IMG/VR virus record: IMGVR_UViG_3300029448_000124
Coordinates: 1-38,879 of that record
DNA: 38,879 nt
Reading direction: 5' to 3' (one strand)
From: a virus
Below are positions 33,101 to 38,879 of the stretch, piece after piece. How positions within the stretch are numbered: the first letter of the stretch is position 1; each line of letters opens with the position of its first letter. A model generated the notes under the pieces. That model was not told the DNA's origin. It made no database searches and saw only the letters and a list, made by a program, of their open reading frames with translations. A program made the position numbers and the translations under genes.

Positions 33101-34117
33101 CTTAATTAAGTTTTTATAGTCTATACCTATGTCAGCTATTTGTCTACTGACAATAGACGGAGTAACTTGCGCAATCCACCTACGTGCAGTCGCAGGAAGC
33201 TTTTGATATATCTTAGTTAGGTACCCTACTTTATTAGGGTCGTAGCTAGATTGTGATACTCCTGTACTTGATACACCTATAGTTTGTGTAGACTCTTCTC
33301 TTATATTAGCTTGTCTGCTTCTTTCAAACTCGTAGTCAAATGTAGGAGATGGCTTCAACCTATTATTGTCTGCGCCAGAGTTAGTCATTAATTCAAATGT
33401 ACCTAGTCTTCCTTTAGAGTCTGTGTATATAGTGTTTTCTATTTCTGCAGGAGTTTTACCTTTAAGCTTTTTAGCTAGTCCTTTACCTACTGCACCTAGT
33501 GTACCACCAAAGCCCGCTCCTATACCTGCGTACAATGCAGTTTCTTTTGCGCCTGCAAGCTCGCCCTTATCTATAATAGATGTAGCTTGAGCTTCTACTA
33601 CACCTGTAGCTGCGCCTTCTAATGCACCATACTTGATGCCTTGCTCTGCCATTTTAGTCAATCCCTTGCCTGCGCTCTTACCAAGAACCTTAATAGACTG
33701 CGCACCTGGTGTAGGTATTAGATTAATTAAACCTGCAGATATTGCACGACCCCAACTAATCTCATCTCTACCTTCTATTTTTTGCGCAGCAAGACTACCT
33801 GCTATACCAGAACCAATAGCTCCTGCAGTATATCCAACTAAAATACCAAGAGGTCCCAAAAGCCCACCTGCGGCTGCGCCTGCGTATTTACCTGCTGTAC
33901 TAACAGCTACTTCGGTACCAAGACCTTGTACTATTTTACCTGCGCCTGGACCTTCTGTATCTGAAATAGGGGTACCCCTTTTTGCTACAGGTAAAGTGCC
34001 TGCCTGTTCTTTTTCTTTTAGTTTTGCATAAGCCGCTAAGATAGTTTTACCATCTTTAGTCTCTAGCTTGTCTTGGTTGTTAACAATCCAATTTGCATAG
34101 TCTTTGATAGTAGCCAT
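30191..34117 (-). CDS. Large internal virion/ejection protein (1308 residues)
   Basis: The N-terminus reads ATIKDYANWIVNNQDK followed by ILAAYAKLKEKE, a short motif common at the start of large podovirus ejection proteins. Residues about 70-210 contain several Gly/Ala-rich hydrophobic stretches (AAAGGLLGPLGILVGY, ALYAGIGAGFGGTLGAV), suited to inserting in a membrane. The remainder is helical with no recognisable enzyme motif. By size and place it resembles proteins that form the trans-envelope channel during DNA ejection (T7 gp16-like in role). Palindrome copy GGGGTACCCC at 33969-33978 encodes RGTP. Confidence 0.78.
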   Translation of the reverse strand: MATIKDYANWIVNNQDKLETKDGKTILAAYAKLKEKEQAGTLPVAKRGTPISDTEGPGAGKIVQGLGTEVAVSTAGKYAGAAAGGLLGPLGILVGYTAGAIGSGIAGSLAAQKIEGRDEISWGRAISAGLINLIPTPGAQSIKVLGKSAGKGLTKMAEQGIKYGALEGAATGVVEAQATSIIDKGELAGAKETALYAGIGAGFGGTLGAVGKGLAKKLKGKTPAEIENTIYTDSKGRLGTFELMTNSGADNNRLKPSPTFDYEFERSRQANIREESTQTIGVSSTGVSQSSYDPNKVGYLTKIYQKLPATARRWIAQVTPSIVSRQIADIGIDYKNLIKTGEAIGGRVSQAVARETELDPRTAPAFQKFFDGGEIDPILVEKGLLGTLSEWRDFVDSQQRVLSRLLGDDAIKGLDEESQMLLMGKINASIRDKDYLAQEFEIYTNESFVVDPKLKQKAIDEIERQLDAGDDLAIGVEVFDPVSGEFTYQKTTSLFSDLEEAKIGLGQPLRNRIDYVDKGKPLVKGSPKSMDDQGVRFSNREKAASLVQEIIDNSAATRKGKALGGGKQPINAPVRARELDESTNAALMRMMGVVRDPGERARGTVSRLTRLVARASADKRMTEMLEGMNLASRNPDTPGVISLDLRGGKSGLYTSPEVNIAVNQLYASNYIENSVNGFIDGMQTTLDSGVGLSKAVKVLGNLPSYMVQFYGNMATIAQLAMANPMEVPALWNGFRVAMSDIDMLASNQKLSKEILSEIKDAERYGIKGGNIFASDIRSNLENAVGPAQKVIEPFAKVYQVPDTAFRYYGWKLMQLQLKKVYPDLADPKRAEDLKNAAAKLLNDVYQNYDKVNAAARLTTKYGLTPQFATFTMELLRNQYNQGRQIKDLLAGTLGQQLGVNLGRVDKAASMRIGAHRAAWTAATLGGATAYFSGYEKANNVTDEKRAKLLESYVEEYATNSPLIMTMDEDNTKFNYLNSSYLVPQRMIAQAFQAGMDGTDETSLMRLVRQEFVGEGAFFYVGVGQALLNKDIESGEKISTNPNDFQKFQEIMEFAIEDMFKPGQARELDKFIKAGKPGSRFSLDQVYARQLGWRVNPRDMVETGERKARKGYQDVRAVKSDWGAMINHRLEELRALPDQGESQYQEANRQYTDLMQVQRTHLNNFTYFHGADKAIDMLKTAGVSSEELAYLQAGQIPSLPRTPRVTAESVFDGLDLDLTINTEVNNEKIMQAIRSVDNPFLKKKMLNYYKRSRMDARKGLTNFEATIDALSSDTQIRILKDLYQGNTAYFKELYGKKVITKEAYYMLTR

Positions 34118-34120
34118 ATA

Positions 34121-35401
34121 TTATTGTGCATCTAGTTTAGCGGATTCGACTAAGCTTTTTGTATCCAAAGCAGATGTTGTATCTTCTTTCAACATAGTAT
34201 CAAGTTCTCCTATAATGTCTACTGCTCTTGCCTTTAGTTCAAGTATTTTATTATCTAAATAATCTTTGTCCATAGATTCCCTCACTACAGGAACACCTCC
34301 AAATGTAGTCGGCTGTACGTTCATAGATTTTGTATAACCTCTATTATCTAACCTTTCTTGAAATCTTTCAATATCTTTTGTTATATCCTTTAATTCGTCT
34401 TTTAAATCATTTGCATAATTAACTTGGTCTTGAGTGGTTATACCTGCACTTAAATCTTTATTCTTGAAATTTGTATACGGCTTTAACTTTTTATCAGTTA
34501 TATCTTCTGTGCCTAAAGCCTCTAAAGCTGCGTCTTTAGCATCGGTATCATCATCTCCAGTATCTATTGTTGGTACGTCTGGTTTTGGAGTTTTATAAAT
34601 TCCAAATATAGCAGCCACTTCATCGGCGCTTCTATATTGTGTTGGTGTACCCGACAGAGCATCTCCTTTTGATTTTACTAAATACTCTGCGTATGTAGGA
34701 TTAGCTGATAATGCCTGTAAAGCACCCGCGGTATCTCCATCTAAAAATAGTCTTTCAAACTCTGCTATAGCCTTTTGATTTGTTGCAATCTTTGATTTGT
34801 ATGCAGAATCACTATCAGAAACTAAGTTCTGTCCGTATTGTTGTATGCCTGCAAAAATTCGCTCTTGCGCACCTGGAGTTAAATCCTTGGTACTCATATA
34901 ATTTAACATTGTTCTAGTTAAATCTGATTGTGTTACAGAATCAATTTCATCATCTGTAGCATTTTCTGGAAACTGTAATTTAATAATATCGGTAAGCGCT
35001 GATGCCGCAGTCTTAGTATCTTGTTGTTGCTGTAAAACATCAGCATTTTGTTTCTGAGTATTAGCAGCATCAATATAAGCATTTAGATTATTAACATTCT
35101 GAGGACTATAGTCTCCATTTAAGAATTTCTGATAAGACTTAGATGTCATATCAGTACCTTGCTCTAATCCTTGAAAAAGCATAGGATTTTGGGATATAGC
35201 AGCTTGCACTTTAGAAGCAGTAATTTGAGCTTGCTCAAACTTCGTCTGCATATCTTTGACATTTTGTTTAATCTCTGCGCTTTGTAAGTCTTTAGCTTGA
35301 GCGATTTTTCTAACGCCTTCAGCACCTGCTTCAAAAGTCTTATTGTAATCTAATGCGGCTAAACCTGCATTGTTCTTAGGTCCTTGTGTTACACTAATCA
35401 T
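34121..35401 (-). CDS. Internal virion protein-like, helical (426 residues)
   Basis: The protein is Gln/Ala/Asp-rich and almost entirely helical (FEAGAEGVRKIAQAKDLQSA, later LQQQQDTKTAASALTDIIKL), with no Cys or Trp evident in the first half. Such composition and position, between two giant virion proteins, match the middle ejection protein of three-protein podovirus ejection modules. It is separated by 3 bases on each side. No enzymatic motif is seen. Confidence 0.7.
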   Translation of the reverse strand: MISVTQGPKNNAGLAALDYNKTFEAGAEGVRKIAQAKDLQSAEIKQNVKDMQTKFEQAQITASKVQAAISQNPMLFQGLEQGTDMTSKSYQKFLNGDYSPQNVNNLNAYIDAANTQKQNADVLQQQQDTKTAASALTDIIKLQFPENATDDEIDSVTQSDLTRTMLNYMSTKDLTPGAQERIFAGIQQYGQNLVSDSDSAYKSKIATNQKAIAEFERLFLDGDTAGALQALSANPTYAEYLVKSKGDALSGTPTQYRSADEVAAIFGIYKTPKPDVPTIDTGDDDTDAKDAALEALGTEDITDKKLKPYTNFKNKDLSAGITTQDQVNYANDLKDELKDITKDIERFQERLDNRGYTKSMNVQPTTFGGVPVVRESMDKDYLDNKILELKARAVDIIGELDTMLKEDTTSALDTKSLVESAKLDAQ

Positions 35402-35404
35402 AGT

Positions 35405-38400
35405 TTAAAATCCCAGTCCATATAAATATCTTTCAAAAGAATCCTTATCTGCATAATTTACTGAGTTAGAAGCATTCATATTGAAAGAATTTGTATTTAT
35501 ACCAGAACGTCCTCCACCAAATATATTAGTTATACCACCAAATATATCTTTAACAGTACCGAAAGCTTGCTGTGCTGTACTCAATCCCAGGCTAATATTA
35601 TCTACTGTTTGTTTAGCTTGGTTAAGGTCATTCAGTATGCTTTTCGCTCTACTTGGTTCTTTCAATGCTACAGCTGTTTGATAGTCTCTATCAAGTTGAG
35701 CAACAGCCATTTGAGCTTCTTGTAGTCTTTGTTGATTTGCGTAGTCTACAGTACCTAAGTCCATAATACCTGCAATATTAAACGGTGTAGTAACATCCCC
35801 TACTCCTGCTCCATATGGGCTATCTGTACCTATGGTACTCATCAAGTCTCCATATAAACCTCTCTCTGCATTCATAGCAGCTATTTGCTGATTAGATGCT
35901 GTTGCGTCACGTTGGTCTCTAAATTGTGATTCTTCTCCAATTCTATTAGCTAAAGTAATAGGGTCGAAATCCCTACCTCTTTGTGCGCCAAAAATAGCAG
36001 AACTTTGTTCTAATCTAGATTGTTCAGCAGGGCTTAAATCTCCTCTTGCTTGGTCTGCACTACGTCTAGCTATCTCTTGCTGTGCTTGTAGTGCTTCAGT
36101 AGCTCCTGGATATAGCTCTTCTATTTGTTTCCTATAAGGGTCGCCAAACTCAGCCATAAGGTCTAAGTCTGATTGTCTTTTAAGTCTAGTAAGTTGGTCA
36201 GTTAAATCTTGTTGCTTGCCTGCAAGACCTGCTTGCATATCGAAAGCATCGTCTGCTTGTCCAAGCATAAATTTATTGACTACTTCTTGGAATTCTGCAT
36301 CGGCTAATCCTCGGCTTTTGCCTGTAGGGAACAAGTCTCTTGCTCCCGCTTCGCCTAATAACATTTCCGCTAATTGATAAGCTGGGTCTAGTTTTGCCAT
36401 ATAGTTTCCTGTTAGTATACCACTTGTATCAACACCTCCTCCTATAGTGCCATATTGGTCTGCGTAATTACCGTCGTCTACGTAATCTAAAAAGTCTCCT
36501 TGTGAAGATTCATCTGTTTCATCTTCGTTAATAGGGTCTGGAATAATTGCATAGTGTCCTTCTTTGGGCTGTATTGGTGTACGCCTTTCAAACTCAAAAT
36601 CAAATATACCTCGTGCGCCTTCCATTGCGCTAAAGAAATCAGTTATTCCAAGCATTCCAGATACTACATCTCCTTTTAGCCCTTCTTCGTATTCTGAAAA
36701 TAAGTTAGATATATCTTCTTGCCTTAACAATCCTTTAGTATCTTCAACTGCAAATTCTGGTAGCGTATAAGTACCTTGTAATCTAGCTCTTTCGGCATCA
36801 AATAAACTCTCTAGATTTCCTTGTTCAGTAAGAATATCAAAGTCCTCTGGGAAATATTCTTGGTCGCTAAACATTGTAAACCTATCTCGTGCCGCTTGCT
36901 CCATTTCTGCTAACTCTGCAAGTGATGAAGCAGGTGTAACACCAAAGTCTGGCATTGTATAAGTAGGTAGTATACCTTTTCTTCGTGCCGTGTACTCAGT
37001 TTCTAAGTCCCCTAAGAAACCATAATACTCACTTAGGCTAATATACCCACTATCTTTGTATTCCTCTAACCTTGTTAGCTCGTTTTGGTACGCAGTATCT
37101 ATTTCCGTAAAGTCATCTCCTTCTTGTAAGTCGCCATATACACTAAAGTCTGGCAACTCATACGTAGGGGCTATACCTTTTCTAGCATCTTCATAAGATG
37201 TTTGTAGGTCATTTAATTGAGTAATATAGTCTGATGCACTTATATATCCTTGTCGAGCATTTAATGTTAATTCATCAAAAGCAGTATTATATGCTGTATC
37301 TATATCCTCGAAAGTTCCTCCAGGCTCTAACTGCCCATATACTGTAAAGTCTGGTGCTTCATATACAGGAGTAATATCTCGTTTTTTAGTATCGTAAGCA
37401 GATTCTATCTGAGCCTCAAAGGAATCATATTCTTCTCTAGTGATGTAATCACTATCTAAGAAACCTTGTAGTTCGTCTATAAAAGATTGTTTCTCTGAAT
37501 CAAGGTTTGTAAACCCACCTTCAGCATCAAGTTCAGATACAGTAAATTCTGGCAATGTATACGCAGGTACAAGTGTTTCTTTCCTTGTATTGTACGATTC
37601 ATTTAAGGCTGATACATTTGCATCGTATTCTTCTTGAGTAATATATTCGTTACCTAAGAAACTATCTAATGTAAACATTGCTTGTTCATAAGATGTATTT
37701 AATCCAGTAAGGTCTCCGTCTGCTACTACATTAAAGTCTGGTGCTTCATATGTAGGTACATATAAATTTTCTCTACGCATTTCTGCCATACTTTCGGCAA
37801 ATGCTATCTGAGATGCTTTCATCTCTTCATCTAAGTCGGAGTCATTGATGCCCTGTATATAGGATTCAAGACCTGCATCTAAGTCACTAATATCATCATA
37901 TAAAGTAACATCAAAACCACTACCAATTACAGATATAGTTCCTGTTAAGTCTAATATGTCTTGTTCTTGTTTCTTTATATCTTCATCTAATCCTGTATTT
38001 ACTCCTTTAAGTCTATCTATTTCACCTTGTTTAGTTTCGTTTGCCGCCTCTAAATCAAAAATATCAGCACCATTTCGTTTAAGACTACTAATAATATTCC
38101 TAAAGTTTATAGCTTGTTCTGCACTTATGTTTTCATTTTCTTCGGCAGCATTTACATAAGTCAAATACTCATCTAGATAATCATTTAAGCCGTCTAAAGT
38201 GGTAGCCGTAATACTAAATTCTGGTAATGAAAATGCTTGTAAGCCTTCTACGTTTTCTCTTAAACCTGCTATTGTTGTATCAGTATCAGTTTTTAAGGTA
38301 TCGTATTGCGCTGTTTTAATTTTAGAATTATACAACCAAGCTTGTTTTGATTGCCAATACTCTACAGCGTATCTGTAGTCGTCCATAAGGTCATCTATTT

Positions 38401-38879
38401 GCGCTTCAGTAAGAACGGAGTTTCCTTCGGCATCGTAAAACTCCTCTCTTTTCATAGATACTAATTGTTCCCTTAAAGATTTTCTGTACTCATAATCAGT
38501 ACCTTCCCACGTTACAGGGACATCTGGCATTCTTAAAACTTCTGTGCCATCAACAACTTCCTCGTAATAACCAATTTCTTGTGATTGTATTTGGTTTCTA
38601 AAATTATCCCCCGTTACCCTCATGTCGGGTAACACGTAGTCTGTATATTCTGCCTGTAAGGCATCGTACTTATCGTTTAATCTTTTTTCTTTATCTGAGT
38701 AATCTGCTTCTGCATCATTTAAAGCTTTTTGTCCCAGGACTAATTCAGATGCGCTATTGTATAAAGCATTATATTGCTCTTGATTAATTAATTCAGCGTT
38801 TAAATCTTGAGTTAAAGCTTGTTGATATGAATTTAATGCAGTATCTAAATCTTCAGCGACTACGCCCTCAACAGTAAAG
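35405..38879 (-). CDS. Giant repeat-containing virion protein, C-terminal part, open at the right edge
   Basis: The frame is open from the last bases of the window to the stop at 35405, giving about 1157 residues; a Met at 38635 is internal, as coding similarity to 567-735 continues upstream of it. The first two thirds consist of about ten repeats of 60-80 residues with a Y-x-[LAM]-P-[DE]-F-x-V opener (LPEFSITA, APDFNVVA, LPEFTVSE, APDFTVYG, LPDFSVYG, MPDFGVTP, LPEFAVED), a middle GYISxxEY-like motif and an ExxYxxRRKGI-like end. The last 350 residues are Gln/Ala-rich, with SPAEQSRLEQSSAIFGAQRG and a Gly/Asn-rich tail. It likely continues the gene starting at 5429. Role as an ejection or long structural protein is inferred. 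Confidence 0.85.
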   Translation of the reverse strand, partial: FTVEGVVAEDLDTALNSYQQALTQDLNAELINQEQYNALYNSASELVLGQKALNDAEADYSDKEKRLNDKYDALQAEYTDYVLPDMRVTGDNFRNQIQSQEIGYYEEVVDGTEVLRMPDVPVTWEGTDYEYRKSLREQLVSMKREEFYDAEGNSVLTEAQIDDLMDDYRYAVEYWQSKQAWLYNSKIKTAQYDTLKTDTDTTIAGLRENVEGLQAFSLPEFSITATTLDGLNDYLDEYLTYVNAAEENENISAEQAINFRNIISSLKRNGADIFDLEAANETKQGEIDRLKGVNTGLDEDIKKQEQDILDLTGTISVIGSGFDVTLYDDISDLDAGLESYIQGINDSDLDEEMKASQIAFAESMAEMRRENLYVPTYEAPDFNVVADGDLTGLNTSYEQAMFTLDSFLGNEYITQEEYDANVSALNESYNTRKETLVPAYTLPEFTVSELDAEGGFTNLDSEKQSFIDELQGFLDSDYITREEYDSFEAQIESAYDTKKRDITPVYEAPDFTVYGQLEPGGTFEDIDTAYNTAFDELTLNARQGYISASDYITQLNDLQTSYEDARKGIAPTYELPDFSVYGDLQEGDDFTEIDTAYQNELTRLEEYKDSGYISLSEYYGFLGDLETEYTARRKGILPTYTMPDFGVTPASSLAELAEMEQAARDRFTMFSDQEYFPEDFDILTEQGNLESLFDAERARLQGTYTLPEFAVEDTKGLLRQEDISNLFSEYEEGLKGDVVSGMLGITDFFSAMEGARGIFDFEFERRTPIQPKEGHYAIIPDPINEDETDESSQGDFLDYVDDGNYADQYGTIGGGVDTSGILTGNYMAKLDPAYQLAEMLLGEAGARDLFPTGKSRGLADAEFQEVVNKFMLGQADDAFDMQAGLAGKQQDLTDQLTRLKRQSDLDLMAEFGDPYRKQIEELYPGATEALQAQQEIARRSADQARGDLSPAEQSRLEQSSAIFGAQRGRDFDPITLANRIGEESQFRDQRDATASNQQIAAMNAERGLYGDLMSTIGTDSPYGAGVGDVTTPFNIAGIMDLGTVDYANQQRLQEAQMAVAQLDRDYQTAVALKEPSRAKSILNDLNQAKQTVDNISLGLSTAQQAFGTVKDIFGGITNIFGGGRSGINTNSFNMNASNSVNYADKDSFERYLYGLGF
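38052..38266. repeat. Right copy of duplicated segment (matches 1-215)
   Basis: Identical to bases 1-77 over its first 77 bases, then diverged but alignable to about 38266. It encodes the LPEFSITATTLDG repeat and SSLKRNGADIFDL, here followed by EAANETKQG, which is the sequence missing beyond the left edge. Confidence 0.9.
38711..38879. repeat. Right copy of second duplicated segment (matches 567-735)
   Basis: Identical to 567-650 over 84 bases, then similar to the window end. In the other copy the next bases encode LPDF, so the sequence expected to follow the right edge encodes that motif, not the NGADIFDL found at the left edge. Confidence 0.88.

Noticed and set aside
33366-34031. Plus-strand frames opposite the 1308-residue gene
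   Set aside because: They are shadows of the Gly/Ala-rich coding strand, giving Ser/Pro/Ala-rich products with no ribosome-binding sites; the same applies to other long antisense frames in the window.

Overview
The window is a nearly complete genome of an AT-rich tailed double-stranded DNA bacteriophage. It has a SU10-type major capsid protein, a P22-like portal, an adaptor, a tail nozzle protein and three very large internal/ejection-type proteins. I see no tape-measure or sheath gene, which suggests a short-tailed (podovirus-like) particle. The many very small basic proteins, the DUF6321-like protein and the overall layout resemble uncultured marine phages, but the host cannot be fixed from sequence alone. 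I see no integrase, repressor, RNA polymerase, DNA polymerase or tRNA gene.

Layout. The minus strand carries all packaging and virion genes in one long head-to-tail block that diverges from a complex intergenic region at about 19.64-20.10 kb. In transcription order these are small terminase, large terminase, portal, scaffold, major capsid, a decoration-type protein, adaptor, small basic and membrane proteins, tail nozzle, tail fibre, and a giant repeat protein that runs off the left edge. The minus block resumes at the right edge with the C-terminal part of a giant repeat protein, then a 426-residue and a 1308-residue ejection-type protein. The plus strand (20.1-30.05 kb) carries the early genes. 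First comes a GC-rich accessory cassette: an amidoligase, a fused class II glutamine amidotransferase/gamma-glutamylcyclotransferase, and a lysozyme-like protein. Small hypotheticals follow, then a replication/recombination module: winged-helix protein, RecB/Cas4-type nuclease, a second nuclease-like protein, endonuclease VII, Erf annealing protein, a DUF5664-type nucleotide hydrolase and a DnaB-type helicase. Early and late blocks converge on a terminator near 30.17-30.19 kb.

The most unusual feature is a dispersed palindrome, core GGGTACCC and usually GGGGTACCCC. I count about 22 GGTACC-centred copies between 19.95 and 28.11 kb and only three in the rest of the window. Copies lie both between genes and inside genes in all three reading frames, so the DNA or RNA seems to be under selection, not the protein. 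Between genes they sit in A/T tracts and form terminator-like hairpins. Five of them form an array in a roughly 500-base gap upstream of the amidotransferase gene, together with a G-quadruplex motif and a cluster of four palindromes at the divergence point.

Both window ends lie inside a duplicated segment of the giant repeat protein. The contig therefore probably broke at a repeat, and the true genome is circularly permuted or longer. Joining the ends keeps the reading frame and would give about 2967 residues, but some repeat sequence is probably missing.
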